NCBI GenBank assembly: GCA_037576215.1
Contig: JBANDB010000008.1
Coordinates: 1,426,001-1,490,000 of the forward strand
Length of the DNA: 64,000 nucleotides
Direction of reading: 5' to 3'
From: Armillaria gallica
Taxonomy: Eukaryota > Basidiomycota > Agaricomycetes > Agaricales > Physalacriaceae
Position numbers and translations under genes: made by a program
The notes under the pieces: generated by a model
Database searches by the model: none
What the model was told of the DNA's origin: nothing
The model's input: only the letters and a program-made list of their open reading frames with translations
Shown: positions 1-10,374 of the stretch, piece after piece
Layout of the letters: every line of letters starts with the position of its first letter
Position numbering within the stretch: position 1 is the stretch's first letter

Positions 1-1318
1 CTCGAAGCCCAGGACCTCGTTCGTTATGCCAAGACTAGCCGTCTGGCTTTCGAGCGGGTATCCGATTTTATCTATAGTCGTTATTCGGTCTGCAGACTTT
101 TACGGAAGTTTTTCAAGACGGAGGAAGGATATCGTCGGTTTCGAGAAGCACAGAGACGATTTGGAGTCTTAGTCTCAGGATCTCAGGTTACTGGTCTTTT
201 TTCCAACAGTGCTGAACTTTTCAAGGACAGCGACCTAGATGTATACGTCAGTGTCAAAGGAGAGAGGGGGTTGGAGGCCGCGTTGGAAGATGCAGGGTAC
301 AGGCTCTTTATCGACCTCACGAAGCACGGAGATGTTCCTCAGATGGAAGACAGCGAACTGCTGCTTGCTATGCTTACGGATCAAATGATTTTGCGTACGA
401 AATACGTGGACAGTGCGATTGCCTCGGTGAAGGAGTATCATAACGAGGACGGAAAGGTCATTCAAGTAATCGCATCCCACGGCCCACCTATGGACATCAT
501 TTTCGGCTTCCACTCCAGTATTGCTCTTTCACTTTTCACGGTTAATGGCATCTCTTCTTACCTTTGATCACAGCATGTGTCATGAACGTAATCGGTTATA
601 ATTTCGCATATTGCCTTTACCCGTTCGCGACTGTCTGTGCCAAGAAGTCTGTTGTTCACATCGGTAGCGATATGAACTCCATTCGGGCTCGCGAAAAATG
701 GCAGCATCGCGGCTGGGAAATGGTCAAGGAAAGCACGTCTTCACGCCGCCTCGATTTGCGAACCGTAAATCGGTTTGTTGGCGATCGTTACTGCTGGCGT
801 TTTCCTTGCGAGAGGAAATCGAAACTCTCAGATATCAGCGCCAACGAGGCGAGTCGTACAGTGGATGTCCTTGGCGGCCACAGCTGGCAGCTGCTTTATC
901 CCCACGACGACGACGAGGGTTTCTATGCAATATATGCCTGGCTTATGTTTCCGTCATTTGCCCAGTACATGTGTATATCCAACAGGATCATGCGCAAGCT
1001 GGAGACAGTAATGCTTTCATGGTATTTGTCCAACAATAATTACGTCTGTCATAGCAGGTTTACTGATAAGAAAACAGGTCCGAACACAAGTTCGCGAAGT
1101 ACGTTCAGAAGGCTCTGACTGAAGGTCAGGGTAGAACAGGTACATTATCCTTCATGACTCCTTTCCTCGCGCGAAACTTACGGGTCGTCGAAAGGTCATC
1201 AGTAACGAGTTTTCCCAAGCGAAAAAGGCAACGAAGGACCTTCCCTCCCCCCTTTCTCTATTCTTTATCCCCTTTTGCTCTTCTAGCAGTCTCGTATATT
1301 GTAGTATTGGCTAATTGA
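1..1318 (+). CDS. Nucleotidyltransferase-fold-like protein, 5'-truncated by window edge
   Basis: Reading frame 1 is open from the first base, so the true start lies to the left. Three exons join in phase: 1-517, 574-1021 and 1078-1318, with two 56-bp GT-AG introns. The first exon holds a GS residue pair followed about 16 residues later by SDLDVYV. That GS...DxD arrangement is the metal-binding pattern of nucleotidyltransferase-fold proteins. Splicing gives FHSTCVMN, which resembles a conserved stretch I recall from many uncharacterised Agaricomycete proteins. Substrate and role are unknown. The C-terminal 80 residues are basic and low in complexity, so the last exon is less certain. No upstream neighbour is visible. 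Confidence 0.55.
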
Positions 1319-1387
1319 ATCAAACATGATTATCTCATACGTATCAGGTGTCGTCCATAATATGTTCTCCGATGACCATTAAAATCT

Positions 1388-1395
1388 ATATATAA
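1388..1395 (+). promoter_or_regulatory. TATA box of the 1442-2591 gene
   Basis: TATATAAA lies 47-54 bases before the ATG at 1442, in a short AT-rich patch. The position fits a fungal TATA element with a short 5' leader. Confidence 0.45.
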
Positions 1396-1441
1396 ACAGC
1401 TTCTTTGACCAGAACCTCTACCTCCCCTCGTTCGAGACATC

Positions 1442-2591
1442 ATGTCCCTTCCTTTGTACCAAGCGAACGACGCGATATCTGTTGCAATTCAGTCCGACCA
1501 TTTCAGTACGTATTCACTCGCGTTCTCCTTTTTGCCGTCAGATTTATTTATAGGTTTAGAAAGCTCATTTCGAGAAATCTCTGCGAAACTTAGAAAGTCC
1601 CCGAACCAACTGAGTAGCTTTGACTCGATGGAGTCCATCGTTGAAGCTTTCGTGGCGGATTACGAATCTTCCGACGACTTCACCTTTGTCGCAAATGCAA
1701 ATACTGGGGAAGAAGAAGTATTCCAGCTCCACGGTGTCGTGTCCGAGACCCGCTTACCGCCCGTTCTGAAAGGAAATCGGTATGTGACGAAGCCCAAAGT
1801 ACGACTATATTTTCATTTGTCATACCTTCAGGGTCAGTATGAAAAGTCTAGTGCAGACCGTCAAGTTGATCAGCATCGACGACGACGAAGACTTTCGGAC
1901 AGCTGGACATGCTGCTTCGAGAATGCTTGAATTTCTTCAACAGTCGACCGGCGCTTCCGTCCAAGCACCTTATGCCGTTCAACATGGGATCGCTCGAGAG
2001 TTCACAGCGGTTAACCGGCTTCTTACACCCAGCCATTCCGCATTTCCTGAAGACGTCATTGATCTTCCCTCGACGTACGACCCCGGTCAGACGCTTAAGA
2101 GTAGTATCGACGAGGGAAAATTCGCGTTTACGAAGGACAATCAGGTAGTCTTTAATAAACTAACTTTGGACGAGGACAACGAGTAACTCTTTGTTTCTTA
2201 TATGATTTAAATTTACTGCTAATCTTCATCCAGTTTACGACGTACCGTGCACATAAAGCCAGGGACCTTCCGTCCTGGGCAGATCGTCAACGTCGGAGTG
2301 TCCTTTCGATTAATCAAATCTCAGAACTCTTCGCCGATGCGCTTTATAGCGCATCTAGACTCGGTCTCTTTATTATCATGGGGAGCAAGAAAGGCAAGTT
2401 TGTTGAAGTCCTATCTTTTCGAGGAATTCACCTGTTTTCAGATTCTCGACGACCGTCGCTTCCAGAAAAGTGCTCCGACGCGTGGTCTGCCAGCAAAGCG
2501 ACGGCCGTTCAATGAAAAGCCGAAGGTAAAAAGGAATCTCTGTGGACCTGTACCATCCCAGGCTAGTTCTTCTTCTATGCTTACTGACTAG
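1442..2591 (+). CDS. Unknown basidiomycete protein, five exons
   Basis: Exons 1442-1505, 1554-1779, 1832-2182, 2234-2393 and 2442-2591 join in phase to 316 residues. Introns 1-3 are 48-52 bp with GT-AG ends. The fourth (2394-2441) would be a GC-AG intron with an AG|GCAAGT donor; reading through it is also open, so it is optional. I do not recognise a catalytic domain. The C-terminal third has an FRPGQIVNVGVSFRL segment resembling a motif I recall from repeated fungal families. There is no signal peptide or membrane segment. The gene ends about 180 bp from the Helitron coding region, which runs towards it from the right. Confidence 0.55.
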
Positions 2592-2773
2592 GATTCCCGT
2601 CTTCTTTTAAAAAAATTAAAGCAGAAAGTCTGGAAATTTGTACAATAGTTTACAATAAGCACTATTTTCCCCTCTCCCTCCCTCTTGCGCCATCCCCCTT
2701 TTCGTTTCACGTTCCGAGCACCTTCGTTGCGTATACAAAGCCATGCCACATAGGATCGTGCGTCTGGCTGAGT

Positions 2774-5700
2774 TCATATCAAACTATACAGGGTGATGTG
2801 GGCGCGACCGGCCTTAAGTCTCCCTAGGTCTGTGGTAGATAAGTCTATGTTTTCTAACATCCCATTGTTAATCTGGCTATCGTACTGATAAGAACTCATG
2901 GGTAGGAAAAATCTTGCGGTAAAATGACTCCCTGTGTAGTAGATGACACATGCAAGACGGTAGAACACGTTCCCGCCTAACGATGGTGCACAAAGTTCTA
3001 ATGATATTCTCGTCGTCTCAGCATACTCACCATACAATTGTAGATAGATCAGAGGAGGAGGACTTGCAAAGACCGCGCCTGTTGACATATAACCACTGCA
3101 AGAAGCGGTGTGACCTTCCCTCTCTTCTCTCAAAGCTTCCACAATTCGGTGGCTCGAATGAAGAGCATAGCCGTTCAGACAGGCATACAACCATTGCTGT
3201 GTCGACCCCGAAGTTTCGCTACCCTGCATATTATTCGTATCCCTCCACGCATGTGGACCGCAGATTCCCATGAAGGTCGAAGCAGCCTGTACAACCGGCC
3301 TGTTACAGCCTTGACTGCAGTAGCAAATCGGTACGACGCTGTTATTAGCCGGGTCTGTCAGACAATCTAAAATGTCCGTCGCAGCTATCATCTCCTCCCC
3401 ATATCGCGGGAAAAGCTCCTGGGACTGTCTCGTTAACAAGTCCCGGATGGTGTTTCTCATCGCATTCATATGCAAGTTACTGGTACGAGTCTGCTCAAAC
3501 GTATTGATATCAAAACATCGTGTTAATAAAGCACTGAATGCTGAATTTCTCTCAAACTTTTGCCGCCACCTAGATGGGGACGAATGGAACAGATAGTAAA
3601 GTCCTGTACATATAACATCGTACGCACAAGACCAATTCTGAGCATCCCAGCTACAACCGAATGAAGGAACCAACGACAATCTTTGACCGTTCTCAACAGT
3701 TCTCCTTTTTTTCGGTGCGTCCATAGATTTCAGACCTGTTTCAGACGAAACGTGTCTCTTTTTCGCCTGGGTCTTAGGACGGTCTTCCGGTGATTGAGAT
3801 AGCTTACGTTGACGTTTACATGGCTCCATATCCTTATCCTGGTTTTCTCGTTTCCTTTTCGTTGTTTCTTTCAAGCCATAATCTACAGGATAAGGATTCT
3901 CTTGAACAGGAAAAACTTTTATAGATCCCCGCTCAAACCCGTGAGTAATCAAGCTGTTCCATGCAATATCTCCGATTTTACTCATCTCATCAACAAGATC
4001 CGGTGGCAACGGCTTGTTAAGGTCTTTCAATCTAGCTCTGCTAGCGAGATATAAGTCTCCACGTCGAGTAGCACGTGAAGCAGCAACGTAAGCTGCGAAT
4101 CCTCCTTCATCAATATACGCAATCACGCTCGTCATTGTCTGTCCCTGTGCGACTTGGCCTGTACAGGCAAATCCTCCCTGAAACGGCATCTGCTCGCGAG
4201 TTATGGACACATTTACTGTCTTTCCCTGCGCGTTAACGATCTGGTGCTTAAACGACCAAGTCACCGGCATAATTGGAAAGCAACCCCGTGGCAATCCCGG
4301 CAATTCAACATTGGAGGAAGGAAAATCGACAACGGCATATTTTGCGTAAACATATCCGTATTGGTCCTTTTCTGTCTCCATGTGGCGAAGGAATCCTTGT
4401 GCACCGTTTGTGATCTTCAGATCTGTCGAGATATTTTTAGAACGCAAAATTACAGGCATCCCTATATAATAAGACAGGCGTCCAGGTAATGCCCCTTTAT
4501 TCATCAAACTCGATACGTCCCGATCCAAGAGATCTCCACGGTATTCCTCAGGAACCAAGTGACCGCGAATCTTGTCTAAAGCACAGCAAGTTATCAACTT
4601 TTTCCCTTCAGAATTACACTTTGCCTTATAGCAGTTTATAGAATGGCGCAACAAGTTTGTTCGGACAACCGCTACGGCTTCTACTCCTTCCATATCAATT
4701 CCTTGTGGTTCTTCGGTTGACTTTATCACCCTGGTATTAAACAATTCGACATCCTCTGGAGTACACTGCCGTAAACGCAAACGCTGTACCGCGGCCCCAT
4801 ACTCTGGATCATTCTCCATACGTTTCTGCTCTTTCAAACATACTGCGTCTGTCAAGGAATTCCAGATCATACGTCCAAGGCGCTTATTTAAGTTACGGTC
4901 GTCAATCGGAGTTTGTTCCTTTACTCTGGAATAGACGGGAGAACCTCGTACGGGGGGAAATTGATATAGGTCACCGGTAAAGATTACTATCATTCCTCCA
5001 AACCACCAATGAGGTCTCTCCTTAGCGAATCGACAGCGCGCATCTATCTCTGGCAATATAGCTTGATCTAATAGAGACACCTCATCTATCACCAATACCT
5101 CGACGTCTTTGAAATTCTGATGAAGTTTGTTCCGACTGGTTACAGACAACGATGTTGTGAAGGCGTCTCTCCCGTCCGTCGTCTGTGTACTGTGCTGCGA
5201 GAGTTCGTCTCCAACCTTCAAACCGAACGCTTTATGAACGGTCATGCCATCATTGATAGCGGCTGCAGAACCTGTCGGTGCAAGGAACCGTAATGCATGT
5301 TTGTCCCCACAACGCTCCATTACGGACATCAATGCCTTAATGACATGTGTTTTTCCCGTGCCTCCAGGACCAGTTAAGAACATGCGCATTGGATACGGTT
5401 CAGGGCCATTGCTGATTTCTGAAGAACTTGCAACTTTTCGGCAGAGGTACGTCTTCGTCACAATTCTGAACGCAATATCCTGTTCGTGGTTCAGCTTGAA
5501 CTGCTTAGAAGTCTGAGACACGAGCTGATCTATGTCAGTGCATTCCGAAGTATCCGCCAAGGTCTCACGAACTGGACGATTTGAGAACCACGGTGGCGGC
5601 GGTTCACGAAGGTCTTTATCAGTTGCAGTTTCTGGAACTTCAGGAGCGAACTGATGTGAAGCATCTGCAGCATTCAACCTAGAGGTATTTATAGCACTCT

Positions 5701-7300
5701 CGCGATTTTTAATCTCGGCCTGCCATCTTTTCATGAGCAAACTCGTGATCTTCATACCATCGAAGGTGGTTTCCCGATTTGTGTCAGATTTTTCAGTGGG
5801 ATGGAACCAGTTCGACTCTGTTAATCGGAGCAGATCGTGAATAGCTTTAGCTTCCCCGGAAACATCCATCCTGTCGGGCTCTGGTAATTCAAGCAAGTCA
5901 TCCAGATTTTCACCAAAAACCTTTTCTAATAAAGCAGATTCTTTGAGCATCGCTCGGCGCTTCCTCATAGATTCGGCCTCACGTTCGTCTTCGCACTCGT
6001 GCAACGCCTCCCAATTACGCATGCATTGTTTGGCCCGTGTTGAAAAGTCGTAGGAATCGAAAGTCTCAGTAACGGAAGCCCCCTCTACAACGAGTGGATT
6101 GTTTTTATGGAAAGGCTTGAAGTGAGCAAGCATAAATGCCTTATAGCATTCATCATGGACGCGAGGTAGACGATGTCCAACCATTCGAGGAACAACCTTG
6201 CTCATGTAGCTGTCCTCGTCGGCCGTCGTATGTTCGGCAATTTCATGGGTGTCAAACAGTCCAAAGTCACTCAAAAATGGGTACCGTCTCATCTTGTCAA
6301 TTCTTTCTCCTGTCGTGTACTCTGACAGTACTCCACTGTCTCTAGTTCCCTTTCGAACTACCTTAAACCTGGAAACAAAATCATAAAAAGAGACAGCTCC
6401 TAGCTCCATACTTCGATTCAAATACTCTTCCAACTGAGAGCGATGATCTAACATTCCTCGCCGGTTGATTCGCACCGCAAGAAAGGTCGCCTCTGCTTCC
6501 TCATCATCTGTATCATCTCGATTGTACGGCCACATGTCCTTAACGTGCTGCATCAGCGTTCCTGACATCATTGGGACGGTTTTATGAGAACAAAAGACCT
6601 CGCGTTGTCCTCTGACAATTTTGGCAGCTTGCTGTGCGTGTACTTGATGTTGCTTCGCTAGCTGGGACAGACACTTGTGCAAGACAGTTCGAGCTTCTAA
6701 CTGTTCTCCTTTCAAGAGAGATGTATGAGCGTTCATCAACGCATCGCCCATGAGTGACAAAATCTCGTACGTCTTGAGACTCATCTTTGTAATATAATCA
6801 GTAATATAAAACATCGCAGCTTTACAAGATTTGCCCGACAAAATGCATTTCATATCATGATTATGTCGACAATACACCAAGATGAAATCATTGAAATAAT
6901 TGACAAGAACATCTCGACAAGCCAATACTACAGACTGCGTCTCCTTATCATAATAGGAGTTAGCTATGTACTCATGAGGAAATAGAAACCGACAGGTGGC
7001 GTGTCCGTACTTAAAACACACATCTCGGTGTGAATGACGCTGAAGCAACTCCCCGCAATACTTCACATCCTCTTCAAAGCGCCGAAGAAAATCCTGGATC
7101 TCGTCCGGCTCTGCATCTCGATCTGGAGGTCTCGGCGGACGCTCAGTTTTCGGCTTCCCATCCTTATCGAAGGGAATTCCATTCGGTAAGTCATGTCTGA
7201 TTATATCCTCAAAGAAATTAAAAAATTTAGCTTGAAACTCTTCAGATTCTTCCATACGTCGGTGTAAATCTGAAGGATTGAGCCCTCCCCTCAAAATCAT
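2774..7300 (-). CDS. Helitron Rep (C-terminal part) and PIF1-like helicase with C-terminal peptidase-like domain
   Basis: This 1508-residue frame holds the end of the Rep domain, with the two tyrosines and lysine of YITDYITK at residues 165-172 that nick and join DNA in rolling-circle transposition. Next comes a PIF1 helicase: Walker A GPGGTGKT (644-651), Walker B IDEVS (738-742), GDLYQFPPV (776-784) and a motif VI-like SRATRRGD (about 1075-1082). A basic linker (about 1145-1205) leads to an extra domain with Cys1225 in NWSCAYD and His1459 in GSHFTAR, as in papain/UCH-fold cysteine peptidases. A Cys-rich patch (1326-1332 and about 1347) may bind zinc. The ATG at the right end is not a real start; the protein continues from the next entry after a one-base frameshift. 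Confidence 0.85.
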   Translation of the reverse strand: MILRGGLNPSDLHRRMEESEEFQAKFFNFFEDIIRHDLPNGIPFDKDGKPKTERPPRPPDRDAEPDEIQDFLRRFEEDVKYCGELLQRHSHRDVCFKYGHATCRFLFPHEYIANSYYDKETQSVVLACRDVLVNYFNDFILVYCRHNHDMKCILSGKSCKAAMFYITDYITKMSLKTYEILSLMGDALMNAHTSLLKGEQLEARTVLHKCLSQLAKQHQVHAQQAAKIVRGQREVFCSHKTVPMMSGTLMQHVKDMWPYNRDDTDDEEAEATFLAVRINRRGMLDHRSQLEEYLNRSMELGAVSFYDFVSRFKVVRKGTRDSGVLSEYTTGERIDKMRRYPFLSDFGLFDTHEIAEHTTADEDSYMSKVVPRMVGHRLPRVHDECYKAFMLAHFKPFHKNNPLVVEGASVTETFDSYDFSTRAKQCMRNWEALHECEDEREAESMRKRRAMLKESALLEKVFGENLDDLLELPEPDRMDVSGEAKAIHDLLRLTESNWFHPTEKSDTNRETTFDGMKITSLLMKRWQAEIKNRESAINTSRLNAADASHQFAPEVPETATDKDLREPPPPWFSNRPVRETLADTSECTDIDQLVSQTSKQFKLNHEQDIAFRIVTKTYLCRKVASSSEISNGPEPYPMRMFLTGPGGTGKTHVIKALMSVMERCGDKHALRFLAPTGSAAAINDGMTVHKAFGLKVGDELSQHSTQTTDGRDAFTTSLSVTSRNKLHQNFKDVEVLVIDEVSLLDQAILPEIDARCRFAKERPHWWFGGMIVIFTGDLYQFPPVRGSPVYSRVKEQTPIDDRNLNKRLGRMIWNSLTDAVCLKEQKRMENDPEYGAAVQRLRLRQCTPEDVELFNTRVIKSTEEPQGIDMEGVEAVAVVRTNLLRHSINCYKAKCNSEGKKLITCCALDKIRGHLVPEEYRGDLLDRDVSSLMNKGALPGRLSYYIGMPVILRSKNISTDLKITNGAQGFLRHMETEKDQYGYVYAKYAVVDFPSSNVELPGLPRGCFPIMPVTWSFKHQIVNAQGKTVNVSITREQMPFQGGFACTGQVAQGQTMTSVIAYIDEGGFAAYVAASRATRRGDLYLASRARLKDLNKPLPPDLVDEMSKIGDIAWNSLITHGFERGSIKVFPVQENPYPVDYGLKETTKRKRENQDKDMEPCKRQRKLSQSPEDRPKTQAKKRHVSSETGLKSMDAPKKRRTVENGQRLSLVPSFGCSWDAQNWSCAYDVICTGLYYLFHSSPSRWRQKFERNSAFSALLTRCFDINTFEQTRTSNLHMNAMRNTIRDLLTRQSQELFPRYGEEMIAATDILDCLTDPANNSVVPICYCSQGCNRPVVQAASTFMGICGPHAWRDTNNMQGSETSGSTQQWLYACLNGYALHSSHRIVEALREEREGHTASCSGYMSTGAVFASPPPLIYLQLYGEYAETTRISLELCAPSLGGNVFYRLACVIYYTGSHFTARFFLPMSSYQYDSQINNGMLENIDLSTTDLGRLKAGRAHITLYSLI

Positions 7301-10300
7301 CAGGAAATGTACGTGATAAGAGCCTCTCTCTGTAAGCTCATTCGTTCCATAGAAAGCTTTGAGGTGACCGATAACGCCTCCTCCCTGCTTGATCGCCCTT
7401 TCTTAAAGTCCCAGCCAAACAGAAACTGGATCATCGCTTTGCAACAGAAGTTAAAGAAATCCAACGCGGCTACTGGATCGTTAGCCAACCGTATGCAACG
7501 TTTCACGTAATCCACCATCTCAGGAAAGCGTTCATCAAGATTGATACTTGTATCTCCGCACATTAATTGAAACAACGGACTATTCTGAGGAGATGGATTA
7601 GCCGTAAAGAAGATGTGTGGAATCGCAAAATGACCACAGTAAGCTTTAATCTCATTCCGGTACAGGATTTTAGAAGCCTCAGACCCCGTAATCTTTGAAG
7701 AAATTGTCTTTACCTTCTCAAGCAAAGCGAAAACCTTCTTCTCTTCCGCTGTCAAATCCTGTACGCTTCCTTCTTCTTCTAGGTGCTTTGCTACTGACTT
7801 CAAAGTTTCAGGGTGAATACCAGAAATGTCATTAGCAATGCTCTCAAAATCTTGCTCCTTCACAGCAAAATGGGTATGAAGATGGGCTTGTCTTCGCTGA
7901 ATCATATTCATCACAACAAAGATGAAAGATTCATGGTAACGGAAACACCGGTTAGCAATGTCTAGGCAATAGTTGGCCTGCGTCTCGAATGACACAGGAA
8001 CCTCTCGACGAGGATCCTCAAAACCTCCTTTCCCATAAGGAAAGAGCGTTGGAAACATTCCCATCAGTAAGTCTGGATTATTATATTCTCCAATCGCGTT
8101 GCTTCCGCTAAAAATAGATAAATCAGGTTTCTCATTAGGAGGTCGAATAAGGTTCATTAAAGCAGCTGCTTGGAAAGTGCGTCCCTGAATCTTAACTGAC
8201 TCAACGTCAGATACTCCCATACGCTCGAGTAGGGGTTCTTCCGAGTCGTCCTGAGGATCAATACTACTGGCATATTCCGCGGCGAAATGTGGCTCGACCC
8301 CTGCAGTTTCTTGCTCGAAAATCCTTTCTGCGGACGCCGTTTTACATTCCATGACACGTTCTTCCATACCAGGAATTTCATCGTTTTCGTACAGACGAAG
8401 ATGGGCCTCAGAAAGTTTGATCTTTGCGTACAGAGGGTTGTTTTCGGCTAACCAGGTCAGAAATTCCCATACCTTGTCTTTTCTTACACGGTACACCGTC
8501 TTCAGACTCTTTAAAGGTTGCCGCGATCCAACAAACACGACGCTGAGCATACCTTTAACGTCTGCTGGAACTCTAGGTAACACAGTTGCTGTCGAAACAA
8601 AATTGAGATCGTGTGCACAGGTATTACCGTGAAAGGCACGCGGCTGATCACTACCAGTGTTAAAAAGACGGGTGACATGACACGTACATCGGTAGATGGC
8701 ACACGCCATTTCCTCAACCCACGTCAGATCTCGAAAGCGTTCGGGCAACGTACCCCTATACATATTGTTGCGCAGAGCATACATTGGTAAGTGCCCTACC
8801 TGTAATCTCGACTCACATCCATGGCAGACATTAAGGATCCCGTTTTCATATCCTCGAGGGTCCAGAAGATAATCCCGTAACAGAGGGTGTTCGATAATGT
8901 CGACATCGTTTCTCCGATCATTCTCTGTCACACATAGAAGTTCGAAATGCTTTGAAGAAATAACACCTTTTAAAGCCTCCTCATCATAATGAGATACACT
9001 TAACGGCTCTCCACGCTCGAGTTCCCTAGAACAGACAGAGCAAACAAATGTTTTCGGCCATTTACTTCCTTCCATGTACTGTCGAGCACATTCAAGTTTT
9101 CTCTCGAACGGGACAGTCTCAGGCCAGGCCAGCTCCACATCTCGAAAATGTTCCGCTATTTCTTTCTCCTTTTGATCTCTTGCTGAACGTCGTACATCTT
9201 GTCGGAGGTGTCGTCGATGTCGTGCTCGCATAGGTGCGATAAATCGATTACAAAATGCACTTCCATACTCGTACTCCAATAAGTCCAAAATTCCAAACGT
9301 TCCGTTCATGATAACATCACCTGTATAGGCGTTCGTTAGGTCACCAATTATTGGAGCCGGCAGATAGACAAGTTGCAGCCATCTTTCGGATATGCTTTTC
9401 CTCAGAGCTTCCAACCTAACGGTCCGACTAGTGCCTCGAATCGAACAATTTCTCCTTGAGTAATGTAACCCATCGAGCGTTTTTTTAGCTATATCGGACG
9501 ACAAAGTCCGTGCCCTTGCACTAAACGTTCCGATATCGAGCTCGGGATCAATAGAACGAAGTAAGCCATTCCCTCTATGCGCAACTTTGGGATAAACACA
9601 CGCGGCCAACCTCACCATTTTCGGGAATAGCCTCTCGCCAAAAGTTGCACGGAAAATCTCAAAGCACATCCACCGCCTCTCATTGACGACTGGACATTCT
9701 CCAAGCTGCTTCTCCTTACACAGAAGGACGAGATCCTGTTCAGACATCCGAACTACCCGCCGTGCCAGTGCCATAAAGGTATTCACAACAGCCTCAATGG
9801 CGCTATCGCGTCGTTTCACCTTTCGCCAGTTTCCTACTACTCGGCCCATCTCCCTTACTGTAATTCCATCAAAACATTCTTTCAACTCAGACTCGGAACG
9901 GTACAGCCAAGAAGGGTTGCTACGCAAAGCAGGATAAGACAGTTTATAATATGTTCGCGGATGAAAATCCTGACTCGCAATGTCTTCCAAGCTCAAAAAC
10001 ACCCGCATATCATAGGAAGCATCATTCACCATGAACAAGCCGTCATCAAATATGACCTGAATGTCGTACCACCCGCTCTCCGCTGAAAAAATATCCCCCA
10101 GCCAAGCGCACACAGTCTCAGGGGTCTCAAAAACTTTCCGATGGTATTCCGGAAAATATAGCGCATCATAATAGTCTGGATAGTCTGCTAGAAGATGTTC
10201 CTCCCCATCAAGTGGAACCTGTTCCTCATCGAGAACTCGAGCCCGTCGACAAGGAGATTTTGACAGACAGATAGCCATCAATCGCCAAGCGTTAGATAGA

Positions 10301-10374
10301 AAAAACAAGTTCAGCTCCCACAGAAGCAGTAAAGTTACGCGGAGCGTAGTCGCCAAGCGACCTCTCCCTACCAC
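7300..10374 (-). CDS. Helitron protein, N-terminal part (Helitron-like N domain)
   Basis: 1024 residues, the N-terminal half of the same Helitron protein. The last 250 residues match the Helitron-like N-terminal domain pattern (FIFVVMNMIQRRQ, then HIFFTANPS). Near the end the frame leaves the true path. In the third frame the sequence reads on as GGGVIGHLKAFYG and then GSYHVHF, the HUH motif at 7308-7316, before joining the frame of the previous entry. One base is missing around 7389-7390, where the plus strand has TT and TTT would restore frame. The TGATG overlap with the next frame is a by-product, not translational coupling. The first 60 residues are less certain as the true N terminus. 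Confidence 0.85.
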   Translation of the reverse strand: MVGRGRLATTLRVTLLLLWELNLFFLSNAWRLMAICLSKSPCRRARVLDEEQVPLDGEEHLLADYPDYYDALYFPEYHRKVFETPETVCAWLGDIFSAESGWYDIQVIFDDGLFMVNDASYDMRVFLSLEDIASQDFHPRTYYKLSYPALRSNPSWLYRSESELKECFDGITVREMGRVVGNWRKVKRRDSAIEAVVNTFMALARRVVRMSEQDLVLLCKEKQLGECPVVNERRWMCFEIFRATFGERLFPKMVRLAACVYPKVAHRGNGLLRSIDPELDIGTFSARARTLSSDIAKKTLDGLHYSRRNCSIRGTSRTVRLEALRKSISERWLQLVYLPAPIIGDLTNAYTGDVIMNGTFGILDLLEYEYGSAFCNRFIAPMRARHRRHLRQDVRRSARDQKEKEIAEHFRDVELAWPETVPFERKLECARQYMEGSKWPKTFVCSVCSRELERGEPLSVSHYDEEALKGVISSKHFELLCVTENDRRNDVDIIEHPLLRDYLLDPRGYENGILNVCHGCESRLQVGHLPMYALRNNMYRGTLPERFRDLTWVEEMACAIYRCTCHVTRLFNTGSDQPRAFHGNTCAHDLNFVSTATVLPRVPADVKGMLSVVFVGSRQPLKSLKTVYRVRKDKVWEFLTWLAENNPLYAKIKLSEAHLRLYENDEIPGMEERVMECKTASAERIFEQETAGVEPHFAAEYASSIDPQDDSEEPLLERMGVSDVESVKIQGRTFQAAALMNLIRPPNEKPDLSIFSGSNAIGEYNNPDLLMGMFPTLFPYGKGGFEDPRREVPVSFETQANYCLDIANRCFRYHESFIFVVMNMIQRRQAHLHTHFAVKEQDFESIANDISGIHPETLKSVAKHLEEEGSVQDLTAEEKKVFALLEKVKTISSKITGSEASKILYRNEIKAYCGHFAIPHIFFTANPSPQNSPLFQLMCGDTSINLDERFPEMVDYVKRCIRLANDPVAALDFFNFCCKAMIQFLFGWDFKKGRSSREEALSVTSKLSMERMSLQREALITYIS

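Larger units (their letters stand above)
2774..10374 (-). mobile_element. Autonomous-type Helitron (rolling-circle transposon), one frameshift
   Basis: The span covers the coding part of a Helitron. It carries a Helitron-like N-terminal region, a Rep domain with HUH (7308-7316) and YxxxYxxK motifs, and a PIF1-type SF1B helicase. I could not fix the element's ends. No convincing TC 5' terminus was found right of 10374, and no hairpin plus CTRR 3' terminus between 2592 and 2773. True borders therefore probably lie within a few hundred bases on each side. The reading frame is broken once, near 7389. Confidence 0.85.

Noticed and set aside
7300..7302. TGATG stop-start overlap suggesting two coupled Helitron proteins
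   Set aside because: The HUH motif lies between the frames and is needed in one protein; the overlap results from a missing base.
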